DNA of 39,167 nt from Dehalococcoidia bacterium UBA1332 (GCA_002306745.1 DBSW01000198.1:1805-40971); one strand, 5' to 3'; shown: positions 16,550-25,929, numbered from the stretch's first letter. Program-made: numbers and translations. Notes: generated from the letters alone by a model not told the origin.

Positions 16550-17013
16550 ATTTCCTCAAGTCATAACCATGCCTGCGGTATGGAAGTCTTTTTCTTGCAA
16601 TCAGTTTAAAGTAACTCTGAGGTATGTGGATAGTGACATCTACAATTACATCATTCCACAAGCATAGATGTTTCAGACAATCGACTACATTTATGGACTA
16701 CATGCCCAGATGTAAATTTGTAGCCAGAAATATTAATTCCGAAATACAACACTAAAGACAAGTTCATAGCATAGAGGTTACTTATACACTTTTTCGGAGA
16801 AATCGCGACGCAACACTACTGTATACTCGCAGTTCAAATTGAACTGACGCACTGATCTAATTCTCAGTCGACATTCAGCACACAGAAAGTGAAACTGAAA
16901 CTAAAAAGTGGAGTCAACACAAAATATTGACCCTATGATCTAACCATCAAATTCGTGTAGCAACCAGACAGATTAGTTCGAATAAACCAAACAAATATAG
17001 ATCGATACTTACC
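16550..17013. other. 464-bp intergenic region upstream of argJ
   Basis: The longest gene-free stretch in the window, between divergent trxB-like and argJ. I see no coding frame with a ribosome-binding site and no riboswitch or tRNA-like fold that I recognise. It holds a perfect palindrome at 16830-16846, a -10-like TATACT at 16822-16827 with no good -35, and a GTCAA/TTGAC inverted repeat (9-nt spacer) near 16913-16931. The position where argC often lies before argJ is empty. Confidence 0.6.
16830..16846. promoter_or_regulatory. Perfect 17-nt palindrome, candidate operator
   Basis: CAGTTCAAATTGAACTG: 8-bp arms around a central A. It starts 3 bp after a TATACT hexamer and lies 168 bp before the argJ start. 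A repressor dimer could bind here and block transcription. It does not match the ArgR box I know (TGAATAAATATTCA-like) closely enough to call it one. Confidence 0.45.
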
Positions 17014-18234
17014 ATGACATCACCTATCACACCTGTGCCAAACGGTACGGTCACATCAGCAAAAGGGTTTTCTGCCGGAGGGATATTTGCTGGTATAAAA
17101 ACGCCCGGTATCGACAAAAAAGACATTGGCATCCTTTTCTCTAAGCATCCATGTGCAGTAGCCGGAACTTTTACTCAGAACAGCGTCGTTTCTCCGACTG
17201 TCACACTCGATAAAGAACGCGTGGGACCCGACAAACAAATCCATGCCGTAATAGTAAACAGTGGATGCGCTAACACGGCTGTTGGTGAGCAGGGAATGAT
17301 CGATGCGAAAGAGATGACAGACCTAGCATCTGCCCATTTAGGAGTAACGTCCGAACAAACGTTAGTCAGTTCAACAGGTGTGATTGGTGTCGAAATACCA
17401 ATGGCTTTGATGCGTGAATATATTCCTCAAATTGAGGTCTCAGAAAATGGCGGATCAGAATTCGCCAAGGCAATTCTCACCACTGACAAGCGAACTAAAG
17501 AAATTGCCGTATCATTCAAAATCGATGGAGTGGCACACACTGTAGGTGGAACTTCGAAGGGATCGGGAATGATTCATCCGAATATGGCCACAATGCTTGC
17601 ATACATCACAACCGATGCAGATGTAGATCCAAATTACCTACAAAAAACACTTTCAAAATCGGTAAAGCTTTCCTTCAATCAAATCGATGTCGACGGTGAC
17701 CAGAGCACAAACGATACTGTTCTACTACTCGCAAACGGCGCCGCTAATGGTCAGAAAATATCTGGTGGTGACGAAGCATCAAAAGTATTTGAAACGGCAA
17801 TACTACAAGTATGTCAATTTCTAGCTATAGAAATCGCCCGAGACGGTGAAGGCGCAACCAAGCTGATAGAAGTCACTGTTAATGGGGCCCATTCTGAAGA
17901 TGATGCCCTTATTGCTTCACGTTCATGCGCAGCATCAATGCTAGTCAAAACTGCAGTTTACGGTCGTGATCCTAATTGGGGACGGATCTTTATGGCAGTC
18001 GGAAAATCGGGTATATCCATCAATGAATCAAAAATAGATTGCTATATCAACGACATTCAAATTGTCGCTGAAGGCAAAGGCATCTCTTACAACGTACAAA
18101 GTGTTGTTAGCGCCCTTTCGAGTGATGAGGTGCGGCTTCGAGTGGACCTCAATGTTGGTTCAAGTTCGGGCATGGCGTGGGGTTGCGACCTCACCGAAGA
18201 GTACGTGGTCTTTAACTCAGCCTACACGACTTAA
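17014..18234 (+). CDS. argJ: Glutamate N-acetyltransferase/ornithine acetyltransferase
   Basis: Transfers the acetyl group from N-acetylornithine to glutamate, recycling it in arginine synthesis; bifunctional members also use acetyl-CoA. 406 aa, typical. The proprotein cleaves itself before the nucleophile Thr193 in GSGMIHPNMATMLAYITTDA. Other signatures are VNSGCANTAVG (oxyanion region), STGVIGVEIP and YGRDPNWGRI. No Shine-Dalgarno is evident before the ATG. It is the first gene of the arginine cluster, 159 bp before argB. Having argJ means no separate argE or argA is needed; argC is absent. Confidence 0.95.
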   Translation: MTSPITPVPNGTVTSAKGFSAGGIFAGIKTPGIDKKDIGILFSKHPCAVAGTFTQNSVVSPTVTLDKERVGPDKQIHAVIVNSGCANTAVGEQGMIDAKEMTDLASAHLGVTSEQTLVSSTGVIGVEIPMALMREYIPQIEVSENGGSEFAKAILTTDKRTKEIAVSFKIDGVAHTVGGTSKGSGMIHPNMATMLAYITTDADVDPNYLQKTLSKSVKLSFNQIDVDGDQSTNDTVLLLANGAANGQKISGGDEASKVFETAILQVCQFLAIEIARDGEGATKLIEVTVNGAHSEDDALIASRSCAASMLVKTAVYGRDPNWGRIFMAVGKSGISINESKIDCYINDIQIVAEGKGISYNVQSVVSALSSDEVRLRVDLNVGSSSGMAWGCDLTEEYVVFNSAYTT

Positions 18235-18393
18235 ACGTCTAACGAGGAATTTCGCCGTGACAGGCATTTGCCAACAGCACGTGAGAGAGTTTGCACCGAT
18301 TACTTGCCCAGAAAATTTTCACCTCGCAATCTTTCTACACGAAAATCATACAAAGCCCATTCAAAACGAGAGTCTCTCCATAAGGATGATCAT

Positions 18394-19200
18394 ATGGTGA
18401 GTTCAGGGGCAGAAAAACTTGTAGGAAAAACAATCGTTATCAAAATCGGTGGAAGCACGCTCGGAGAAGGCGATAGCACTATTCCCGATGTAATTAAACT
18501 GTGGAATAAAGGTGCAAAACCGATCGTAGTTCATGGTGGCGGCAAGGTAATTTCAGACTGGGTTGGAAAACAGGGTATTCAACCCGAATTTGTACGCGGA
18601 CTAAGAAGAACTGATGCCGCAACTCTTGACGTAGCCGTCGCCGTTTTGGCTGGGTTAGTAAATTCACAGCTAGTCGCCGAATTTCAAGCTAACGGAGCGA
18701 ATGCCATAGGAATTTCCGGAGTTTCAGGTGGATTGCTACAAGCAGAAGTTCTCAACGCCGATCTTGGCTATGTCGGAAACATTGTCAAAGCAAGTGGATC
18801 TCCAGTCCAAGCAATAATCAAATCAGGCGGAATTCCAGTAATTGCACCAACAGCCCTTCACTTGTTCCCGTCTGATTCAGGTGAAGATCGAATCTTAAAC
18901 GTGAATGCAGATACATCTGCGGGCCATATCGCAAAAGCAGTTAGAGCTGATCAACTTGTGTTCCAGACTGATGTTGAAGGGGTCCTTGACGCTAGAAAAA
19001 GACTAATTCCAAGAATGACAAAGGATCAAGCAAGAGACCTCATAGCAAGCGGTATTGCCGCTGGTGGGATGATTCCAAAGATCGAAGCATGTGCGGAAGC
19101 TGTATCTGTAGTCGGATCGAGTCACATAATTGACGGACGTATCGCCGGTTCACTTTTAGCCTGTGCGCGCGGAAAAGACATCGGGACTAAAATTACCTAA
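18394..19200 (+). CDS. argB: Acetylglutamate kinase
   Basis: Phosphorylates N-acetylglutamate, the second step of arginine synthesis. 268 aa from ATG 18394. Motifs are IVIKIGGSTLG (ATP phosphates), VVHGGGKVISDW (substrate), GISGVSGG, and LNVNADTSAGHIAKA with LVFQTDVEGVL in the amino-acid kinase core. The frame is open further upstream to 18268, but 18394 is preferred because AAGGA (18383-18387) sits 6-7 nt before it and homology starts right after. The N-terminus lacks the long helix of arginine-inhibited hexameric forms, so feedback inhibition is uncertain. plsY follows after 54 bp. Confidence 0.94.
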   Translation: MVSSGAEKLVGKTIVIKIGGSTLGEGDSTIPDVIKLWNKGAKPIVVHGGGKVISDWVGKQGIQPEFVRGLRRTDAATLDVAVAVLAGLVNSQLVAEFQANGANAIGISGVSGGLLQAEVLNADLGYVGNIVKASGSPVQAIIKSGGIPVIAPTALHLFPSDSGEDRILNVNADTSAGHIAKAVRADQLVFQTDVEGVLDARKRLIPRMTKDQARDLIASGIAAGGMIPKIEACAEAVSVVGSSHIIDGRIAGSLLACARGKDIGTKIT

Positions 19201-19254
19201 ATCAATTTCGTTACTGTCATATAAACACAAATCATTCAGTTACAAGGACACGAT

Positions 19255-19848
19255 ATGGAAACTCTCGTACACATCATATCGATGGTACTTGTTGGCTATT
19301 TTATGGGTTCGATTCCGTTCGCCAAACTGTTCACACTGAGAACAGGAGTCAACCTGTTCGAAACCGGAACTGGCAATCCTGGTGCAGCGAACGTATTTAG
19401 AAAAATTAATAAAAAAACAGGCGTGGCAGTATTCATAGCGGATGTTCTAAAAGGCGCCGTTCCAGTTCTCCTAGCATCGCTCATGGGTGTAACCGAGGGC
19501 CTTTGGTTTATTAGTGGTTGGGCAGCAGTGTTAGGTCATTGGTACCCGATATTTAACAGATTCAAAGGCGGAGCAGGCCTGGCGTGTGGAGTAGGAGTAG
19601 TTTTGTCGCTAATGCCTGTAGGTGGAATAATTGGAGTAGCAGCTGGAGCTATTGTGCTAGCGAAGGTCAAAAGCAGTGGGCACGCCGCTTTAGTCGGATT
19701 AATAATGATTATTATCTCGACCGCATTAATCAATTCAAAATGGCCACTTGGAGCTGAATTACCAGCTATAGCAACCGCACCAGCTCTTGCACTAATTCTG
19801 TTCGCTAAAGCCACCACACGCGGATGGAAGCCAGGACGAAAAGATTGA
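19255..19848 (+). CDS. plsY: Glycerol-3-phosphate acyltransferase PlsY
   Basis: Integral membrane enzyme that acylates glycerol-3-phosphate with acyl-phosphate, giving lysophosphatidic acid. 197 aa with about five to six hydrophobic segments. Motif 1 is GSIPFAKL followed by GTGNPGAANVFR; motif 3 is LGHWYPIFNRFKGGAGLACG. Usual motif 3 is FKGGKGVAT, so the second Lys is Ala here. It sits inside the arginine cluster between argB and argD without an obvious metabolic link. Its acyl-phosphate could come from the FakA/DegV pair encoded about 10 kb away. An inverted repeat (GATTGAG/CTCAATC, 19843-19865) overlaps the stop codon and has no T-run. Confidence 0.92.
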   Translation: METLVHIISMVLVGYFMGSIPFAKLFTLRTGVNLFETGTGNPGAANVFRKINKKTGVAVFIADVLKGAVPVLLASLMGVTEGLWFISGWAAVLGHWYPIFNRFKGGAGLACGVGVVLSLMPVGGIIGVAAGAIVLAKVKSSGHAALVGLIMIIISTALINSKWPLGAELPAIATAPALALILFAKATTRGWKPGRKD

Positions 19849-20076
19849 GCGATTTGTTCTCAATCAAATGAAATCCTAAGATTAGAAACTAAAGTAACCG
19901 TGGTGTGCAAAAATAAGAATCTACTTATATTCATAAGCATGCTAACGGTTTGCTAGAAAAACATATTGAATCTCCCGTTAGCCTTGCCTCTACGATATAG
20001 TTCGTTTCTGTAAATTTTGAATTACAGATGTCCTAGCGCAACTGTAGCATTCCAGTCCTCGGAAGAAGAATAGAAA

Positions 20077-21279
20077 ATGACAAGCTCGGCTGAATACAAA
20101 GCTCTAGAATCTAAGTATTACATGCAAGTGGTAAACCGGATGCCGCCAGTTCTCATAAGAGGAGAAGGCACCCGAGTCTTCGACAACGACGGTATCAGCT
20201 ATCTAGACTTCACCGCAGGATGGGCTGTACTGAACATCGGTCACAATCACCCGGCAGTGACCGAAGCAATCAGAGATCAGGCAGGCAAGATACTTCAGAT
20301 GTCTAACCTGTTCTACACAACACCACAACTCCCGCTTGCAAAAATCATTGTTGATAACTCTCATGTGGACCGAGTTTTCTTCTGCAACTCTGGTGCGGAA
20401 GCAAACGAAGGAGCATGTAAAGTAGCCCGTAAATGGGGCAAGTTAAAGTTAGATGGTGCATATGAGATCATCACAACTCTCGACTCATTCCACGGACGCA
20501 CCCAAGCGATGATGGCAGCTACAGGACAGCCGCACTACCAAGACAATTGGAAACCCCTTATGCCTGGATTCGTAAATGTCCCGTACAACGACGTGCAAGC
20601 AATAAAAAATGCTTACGTGAAAGGAAAAACTTGCGCAGTTCTAATTGAACCCGTACAAGGCGAAGGCGGCGTAAACATTCCATCAGATAAATACCTAAAA
20701 GAAATCATGGACTTCTGTCATCAGGAAAACATTCTTTTCATGCTCGACGAAGTACAAACAGGAATGGGTCGAATAGGAACCTTATTCGGATACCAGCAGT
20801 TCTCTGGTGTTGAACCAGATGTCATGACTCTTGCAAAAGCATTAGGCTCAGGTGCACCGCTTGGAGCATTCACGACCAAGGAGTTTTGCTCAGTTCTGGA
20901 ACCAGGCGATCACGGGTCTACATTCGGAGGAAATGCCTTAACAACGGCAGCAGGGGCAGCAGCAGCCAAAGTGCTCGTCGAAGAGAACATTCCTAGCCTC
21001 GCCAATGAAACCGGCGCATACTTTCAGGGCAAATTAAAAGCCCTATCAGAAAAACACGGCTTCATCAGTGAAGTCAGAGGAATGGGGTTGCTAATCGCAA
21101 TAGAAATGTCAAAAGAGATTTCAGGAACAATAGTCTCGGCAGCTCTGCAAAAAGGATTATTAATCAATGCCGTTAGACCAAACATGATTAGATTCATGCC
21201 GCCTCTGAACGTATCTAAAGGGGAAATCGACGAAGCGGTAGAAATTCTCGACCAGATCTTCACTGAAAGCGATAATTAG
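20077..21279 (+). CDS. argD: Acetylornithine aminotransferase
   Basis: PLP enzyme that makes N-acetylornithine from N-acetylglutamate semialdehyde. 400 aa, usual length. Seen are FCNSGAEANEGACKVAR (phosphate-binding), SFHGRTQAMMAATGQ, IEPVQGEGGV, LDEVQTGMGR (Asp to the ring nitrogen) and TLAKALGSGAPLGAF with Schiff-base Lys254. The family often also serves succinyl-DAP in lysine synthesis, which fits lysC in this window. It is separated from plsY by 228 bp and from argG by 289 bp, so it may have its own promoter. Confidence 0.93.
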   Translation: MTSSAEYKALESKYYMQVVNRMPPVLIRGEGTRVFDNDGISYLDFTAGWAVLNIGHNHPAVTEAIRDQAGKILQMSNLFYTTPQLPLAKIIVDNSHVDRVFFCNSGAEANEGACKVARKWGKLKLDGAYEIITTLDSFHGRTQAMMAATGQPHYQDNWKPLMPGFVNVPYNDVQAIKNAYVKGKTCAVLIEPVQGEGGVNIPSDKYLKEIMDFCHQENILFMLDEVQTGMGRIGTLFGYQQFSGVEPDVMTLAKALGSGAPLGAFTTKEFCSVLEPGDHGSTFGGNALTTAAGAAAAKVLVEENIPSLANETGAYFQGKLKALSEKHGFISEVRGMGLLIAIEMSKEISGTIVSAALQKGLLINAVRPNMIRFMPPLNVSKGEIDEAVEILDQIFTESDN

Positions 21280-21420
21280 CCTAAATTAGAGCTCAATCCA
21301 AACACAAAATATAGTTTGACTAATGATTGGTTTCAGCCGTAATTTCTGCGATACCAATGTAAATCTTAACGTCTAATTACACTGGCTAATAACTAATGGA
21401 GATAATTCTAATCAAACGTC

Positions 21421-21444
21421 TTCACCGATGAGTGAAACTTTTTT
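21421..21444 (+). terminator. Weak rho-independent terminator candidate after argD
   Basis: A short hairpin TTCAC-CGATGA-GTGAA (21421-21436) is followed two bases later by six T (21439-21444). The stem is only 5 bp with two GC-pairs, so efficiency would be low. It lies within the 289-bp gap before argG; the rest of that gap shows no clear element. Confidence 0.4.
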
Positions 21445-21568
21445 CTGTAAAAAATTACAAACAGATTGAAAAGTGACCGTAAAATCGACAACAAACCTTT
21501 ATAGCGAGAGAATAGTCTCAATACAACGGCCAATGAAGTCCTAATTTCAAAGGAATCTAAAGTAACAA

Positions 21569-22792
21569 ATGGCAAGAGAAAAATGCGTCCTCGCATACAG
21601 CGGGGGTATGGACTCTACAATCTCAACCGTCTGGATCCAAGAAAATTACGATATGGACGTCGTAACTCTCACTGTTGATCTTGGCGCTGGACCTGAAATC
21701 GTTGGAGTTAAAGAACGAGCATCAGCAGCCGGCGCTATCGAATCACTGGTCTGGGATGTTCGAGATGAATTCGTAAACGAGTATGTCTTCCCAGGGCTAA
21801 AAGCAGGTGCAATGTATGAAGGGGTTTACGCACTTTCAACAGCTCTGGGCCGACCGCTGATGGCAAAAAAACTAGTAGAAGCCGCTCGTAAAGTCGGTGC
21901 CAAGGCGGTCGCTCACGGCTGTACAGGAAAAGGGAATGATCAAGTTAGGTTCGATGCAGGAATCATGACTTTGGCAGCCCATGGTGATCCTTTAAAAATT
22001 ATCGCACCTGCCCGTGAATGGGGTATGACACGTGACGAAGAGAAACTGTACGCAGCTAAGGCAGGCCTCGAATTGCGTGAAGTGGGAGATGACCAGCGCG
22101 TGTATTCAATAGACCGTAACTTGTGGGGACAGGCAATTGAGGGTGAAGACCTCGAAGACACCTGGGAAGCTCCACCAGAAGACGCATTTTCTTGGACTAG
22201 ACAGATCAACGAAACGCCCAATGAGCCGGTAGAAGTTTCAATAGGTTTCGAAAAAGGAATACCCGTCTCAATCAACGGTTCACTAAAGAAAGGAGTTGAA
22301 CTAATTGCTATTCTCAATGACATAGCAGGCAAGCATGGTGTTGGACGTATCGATCATGTCGAAAACCGCCTTGTGGGAATAAAATCACGCGAGGTCTATG
22401 AAACTCCTGCAGCGATCGTGTTACATACAGCATTAAATGCGCTTGAAACTTCGACTCTATCCCGTGAACAGCAACGAGTAAAAAGCAACCTCTCATCAAT
22501 ATATTCAGATTTGGTCTACGATGGTCGGTGGTTCACAGAACTTCGTACGAACATAGCGGCTTTTATGGACAGTGCGCATGAATACACGTCAGGTGATGTG
22601 CGTGTTCGATTACACAAAGGCTCATGTATCGTTGTGGGGCGACGCTCGCCTTTTTCACTATACGATTTCGATCTCGCTACCTATTCGACTACTGACGCAT
22701 TCGATCACGAAGCTGCAACCGGTTTCATAGACATATATTCACTATCGGCTCGAACACAATCGAAAAAACAAACAAATTCCGAAGCTAGATAG
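21569..22792 (+). CDS. argG: Argininosuccinate synthase
   Basis: Joins citrulline and aspartate using ATP, penultimate step of arginine synthesis. 407 aa, typical. The N-terminal ATP-pyrophosphatase P-loop is LAYSGGMDST (residues 8-17; most family members have SGGLDTS), then HGCTGKGNDQVRF, REWGMTRDEE, SIDRNLWGQAIEGEDLED, and GKHGVGRIDHVENRLVGIKSREVYETPA in the synthase domain. The start ATG has AAAGGAATC upstream with a longish spacer. argH follows after about 160 bp. Ornithine carbamoyltransferase, needed to make citrulline, is not in the window. Confidence 0.96.
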   Translation: MAREKCVLAYSGGMDSTISTVWIQENYDMDVVTLTVDLGAGPEIVGVKERASAAGAIESLVWDVRDEFVNEYVFPGLKAGAMYEGVYALSTALGRPLMAKKLVEAARKVGAKAVAHGCTGKGNDQVRFDAGIMTLAAHGDPLKIIAPAREWGMTRDEEKLYAAKAGLELREVGDDQRVYSIDRNLWGQAIEGEDLEDTWEAPPEDAFSWTRQINETPNEPVEVSIGFEKGIPVSINGSLKKGVELIAILNDIAGKHGVGRIDHVENRLVGIKSREVYETPAAIVLHTALNALETSTLSREQQRVKSNLSSIYSDLVYDGRWFTELRTNIAAFMDSAHEYTSGDVRVRLHKGSCIVVGRRSPFSLYDFDLATYSTTDAFDHEAATGFIDIYSLSARTQSKKQTNSEAR

Positions 22793-22956
22793 ATAAACTC
22801 TGAATATTTTCTTCGATAATTATCGTTATTCATTCGGCATGAACTGCGCTAATGGGGCAGGTAGGTATTTAATGCTAAGCGCGGTTTCCCACTGATATCG
22901 ATAATGTTGCAGATAGATATAGTCAGTTGATCGTCAAAAATCCAAAGAACACAATC

Positions 22957-24360
22957 ATGACCAATCAGAACGCCGGACATAACGAAACCAAAGATCCTGC
23001 ATCTGCCGCGCGTGGTAGCGAACTTGCCAATGATTTCACGGTATCAGTTCATTACGACCACAGACTTTACCGCGAGGACATAGCCGGGTCGATCGCACAT
23101 GCCCGCATGATGGGTAGACAGGGCATTGTTGATAAACATGATGTAAACAAAATAATTGATGGCCTGGTTGAAATTGCGGAGGAAATAGAATCTGGCAAAT
23201 TCAAGTGGAAATCGGATCTAGAAGATATTCACATGAATGTGGAATCTCGTCTATTTGAGCTGATTGGGGATAGTGCAGGCCACCTTCACACCGCCCGCTC
23301 GCGTAACGATCAAATAGCGACTGATACTCGCCTATGGACCCAAAAAGTATGTGCGCAAGCGTTTCAAAGTTGTGTAGCGCTGCAAAGAGAACTAGTCAAG
23401 CTAGCAGAGAACCACATTGACACTATCCTACCGGGGTATACACACCTACAGCGTGGTCAACCAGTGGTACTGGCACATCACCTTATGGCATATTTTGAAA
23501 TGTTCGACCGAGATGCCACTCGTTTTGCGCAAGTAGCAGAGGCTGCTGATGTAATGCCACTAGGCTCAGGAGCAATGGCTGGCGTACCGTACCCAATAGA
23601 CCGTGATTGGATTGCAGATGAATTAGACTTCCAAGAGATCTCTCGTAACTCAATGGATGCCGTATCTGATCGAGATTACATTGTAGAGTTCTTATCTGCA
23701 TCGTCACTGGCGATGGCTCATCTTTCTCGTCTATCAGAGGAACTAATAATTTGGTCTTCTGATGAGTTCGGATTCATTAAACTCTCAGACGAATTTACAT
23801 CCGGGTCAAGCATAATGCCGCAAAAACGCAACCCTGATTTTGCAGAATTGATACGTGGAAAAACAGGGCGTGTTTTCGGTTCAATGATGAGTCTACTAAC
23901 AACGATCAAAGGGCTTCCACTAACTTACAACCGTGATCTACAAGAAGATAAAGAAGGGCTTTTCGACACTGCGGATACGGTAATCAAATCACTCGACTCT
24001 GCAACGGGTATGATCGCAGGTATGGTCGTAAACCCTGAGCGTATGTATAAGGCAGCTACCAACAGCTTTGTTCTTGCTACTGACATCGCTGATTACCTTG
24101 TGCGCAAGGGAGTCCCATTCCGAGAGGCATATATTGCTGTATCAAACTTATCTAAACAGTGTATATCGGATGACGTTGGCTTTGGAGAACTCGAACTTTC
24201 AGACTTTCAGCGGGCATCTGATCTATTCGATAACGGAGTAATGGATATCACGCTCGAATCAGCTGTGGCTGCTCGTGATGTGCCCGGAGGTACAGCGCCT
24301 AATCGGGTTAGAGAAGCTATAGCGGAAGCTAAGCGCATGCTTGCAGAGGCAGAAGAATAG
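22957..24360 (+). CDS. argH: Argininosuccinate lyase
   Basis: Splits argininosuccinate to arginine and fumarate, the last step of arginine synthesis. 467 aa from ATG 22957 (TTG 22927 is an in-frame alternative). It belongs to the fumarase/aspartase fold: HTARSRNDQIATDTRL near the N-terminus, TILPGYTHLQRGQPV, LGSGAMAGVPYPIDR and the family signature GSSIMPQKRNP (residues 283-293) with the catalytic Ser loop. Last gene of the arginine cluster. The 96-bp gap after it leads to GDPD on the same strand. Confidence 0.95.
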   Translation: MTNQNAGHNETKDPASAARGSELANDFTVSVHYDHRLYREDIAGSIAHARMMGRQGIVDKHDVNKIIDGLVEIAEEIESGKFKWKSDLEDIHMNVESRLFELIGDSAGHLHTARSRNDQIATDTRLWTQKVCAQAFQSCVALQRELVKLAENHIDTILPGYTHLQRGQPVVLAHHLMAYFEMFDRDATRFAQVAEAADVMPLGSGAMAGVPYPIDRDWIADELDFQEISRNSMDAVSDRDYIVEFLSASSLAMAHLSRLSEELIIWSSDEFGFIKLSDEFTSGSSIMPQKRNPDFAELIRGKTGRVFGSMMSLLTTIKGLPLTYNRDLQEDKEGLFDTADTVIKSLDSATGMIAGMVVNPERMYKAATNSFVLATDIADYLVRKGVPFREAYIAVSNLSKQCISDDVGFGELELSDFQRASDLFDNGVMDITLESAVAARDVPGGTAPNRVREAIAEAKRMLAEAEE

Positions 24361-24456
24361 GAAAACTTTTCAATCACCAGCCGCGACTGCTTTAGCCTAG
24401 AATCAAGCTAACACATACTTTAGTTGTTTCTGGCTGCAAGACGGAGAACTCATATA

Positions 24457-25194
24457 GTGGCAACAATTATTGCGCATAGAGGGCTTGATGAGACACACCC
24501 CGAAAACACTCTAGCGGCATTCAAACCTGCACTCTCAAAGGGTATGGCGATTGAAATCGACGTTCGAGGTTCAAAAGACGAAGAACTAATTATTCTCCAT
24601 GATCCTACGGTCGACCGAACTACTAACGGAGAAGGTAGAGTAGCCGACCTAAAACTCAGCGAAATAAAAAAACTTGATGCTGGGAGTTGGTGGAGCAATG
24701 AATTCTCAGGGGAAAAAATTCCAACGCTCTACGAAACATTAGACCTAGTTAAAGATTACGGAATCGCTGAGACTAATTTGGTCGTTGAAATGAAAACTCT
24801 GGATCCTGGCTGCATCAACAAAGTCTGTGAGGGACTCGAAAAACGAAATTTACTGACCAGTACTGTAGGAATAGGATTAATTCATCAATCAGTTGATGTA
24901 CGGCGACGGTTTTACCAAGGTAGCCCAAACTTTCAATGCGCAACTGTCGCAAACACCGCTCAGGAGTTGACCGGCGCTATAGCGGACCCCTATTCGTCTT
25001 GGATATATGCTAGGTATCTGATGAGCAAATCAGATGTGGAAATTGTTCATGATGCTGGAAAAAAAATCATCGCCTCAGGTCCTGGCATTATGGACAAAAA
25101 CGCAGCACTTCTCGCAAGCGCAGAAGCTGGCGCTGATACTCTCATGGCATATCACCCAGAGTCACTTTTCAAAATGTTAAATAAAACTGCATAG
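24457..25194 (+). CDS. Glycerophosphodiester phosphodiesterase family protein
   Basis: 245-aa GDPD-fold TIM-barrel, expected to hydrolyse glycerophosphodiesters to glycerol-3-phosphate and an alcohol. Motifs are IIAHRGLDETHPENTLAAF (catalytic His7), IEIDVRG (metal), IILHDPTVDRTTNG (second His), VVEMKT (metal Glu) and a C-terminal AGADTLMAYHP. No signal peptide, so it is cytosolic. I start it at GTG 24457, with GGAG 10 nt upstream and family homology from the first residues; a TTG at 24424 would add 11 basic residues. rpe follows after 15 bp, likely one transcript. Confidence 0.88.
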   Translation: MATIIAHRGLDETHPENTLAAFKPALSKGMAIEIDVRGSKDEELIILHDPTVDRTTNGEGRVADLKLSEIKKLDAGSWWSNEFSGEKIPTLYETLDLVKDYGIAETNLVVEMKTLDPGCINKVCEGLEKRNLLTSTVGIGLIHQSVDVRRRFYQGSPNFQCATVANTAQELTGAIADPYSSWIYARYLMSKSDVEIVHDAGKKIIASGPGIMDKNAALLASAEAGADTLMAYHPESLFKMLNKTA

Positions 25195-25209
25195 AAGGCT
25201 ACCTTACCA

Positions 25210-25875
25210 ATGTCTCGACACATCAAAGTTTCACCATCACTTCTAGCAGCTGATTTCGCGCATCTTGCTGATTCGATAACAATAGCCGAAGAATCCGGAG
25301 CTGATGAACTTCACTTTGATGTAATGGATGGTAGTTTCGTTCCAAATATCACAATAGGACTACCAGTGCTTGAAGCAATCCGTCCTCTTACTAAACTTCC
25401 AATTGATGTACATATGATGGTGGTAGAGCCAGCTCGATACGCAAGAGAATTCGCCTCTGCAGGTGGAGACATCTTCACAATTCACTTAGAAGCATGTGAC
25501 AACCTTGAGGCTTCGCTTGAAGACACGCGTCTTTCAGGAATGATGACCAGTGTATCGATAAAACCTGATACTCCCGCAACAACTCTTAAATCTAATTTGC
25601 AACTAATCGAACGAATTCTAGTGATGACCGTAGAACCAGGGTTCGGAGGTCAGTCTTTCATGCCAGATATGTTGCCTAAAATTAACGAGATTCAGAAAAT
25701 GGCACAAATGGCAGGACATAAGTTAGAAATCGCTGTTGATGGCGGTATTAATGTGGAAACAGCTGGGGATGTGATTAAAGCCGGCGCAACTACACTAATT
25801 TCTGGAACGGGTGTATTCAATCACCCAAATGGTATGGCCTTGGGAATTAAAGCGATCCGTAACGCAGCCAACTAA
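25210..25875 (+). CDS. rpe: Ribulose-phosphate 3-epimerase
   Basis: Interconverts ribulose-5-phosphate and xylulose-5-phosphate in the pentose phosphate pathway. 221 aa, normal. Signatures: SPSLLAADFAHLADSI (Ser), LHFDVMDGSFVPNI (metal Asp), VHMMVVEPARY (His), VMTVEPGFGGQSFM (flexible loop; VNPGFGGQ is commoner) and IAVDGGINVETA (metal Asp). It lies 15 bp after GDPD. Confidence 0.95.
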   Translation: MSRHIKVSPSLLAADFAHLADSITIAEESGADELHFDVMDGSFVPNITIGLPVLEAIRPLTKLPIDVHMMVVEPARYAREFASAGGDIFTIHLEACDNLEASLEDTRLSGMMTSVSIKPDTPATTLKSNLQLIERILVMTVEPGFGGQSFMPDMLPKINEIQKMAQMAGHKLEIAVDGGINVETAGDVIKAGATTLISGTGVFNHPNGMALGIKAIRNAAN

Positions 25876-25896
25876 CAAATCCTTTGAAATCTGAAC

Positions 25897-25929
25897 AAAA
25901 AAGGAGGCTCACCTTGCGGTGAGCCTCCT
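25897..25929 (-). terminator. Strong rho-independent terminator for the solute-binding protein gene
   Basis: A 12-bp perfect stem, AGGAGGCTCACC (25902-25913) with GGTGAGCCTCCT (25918-25929) and a TTGC loop, GC-rich. On the minus strand it is followed by six T (complement of A6 at 25897-25902), so it ends the leftward gene starting at 28007. On the plus strand it is followed only by CTATTTTCG, so it may also weakly end rpe. Confidence 0.93.

Noticed and set aside
16799..16827. A sigma-70 promoter for argJ using TATACT at 16822
   Set aside because: The -35 position at 17-bp spacing reads GAAATC, a poor match; kept only as a note beside the palindrome.
18268..18393. N-terminal extension of argB from 18268
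   Set aside because: The extra 42 residues have no kinase homology and a good AAGGA site precedes ATG 18394.
19843..19865. Terminator after plsY
   Set aside because: A 7-bp inverted repeat is present but overlaps the stop codon and has no T-run.
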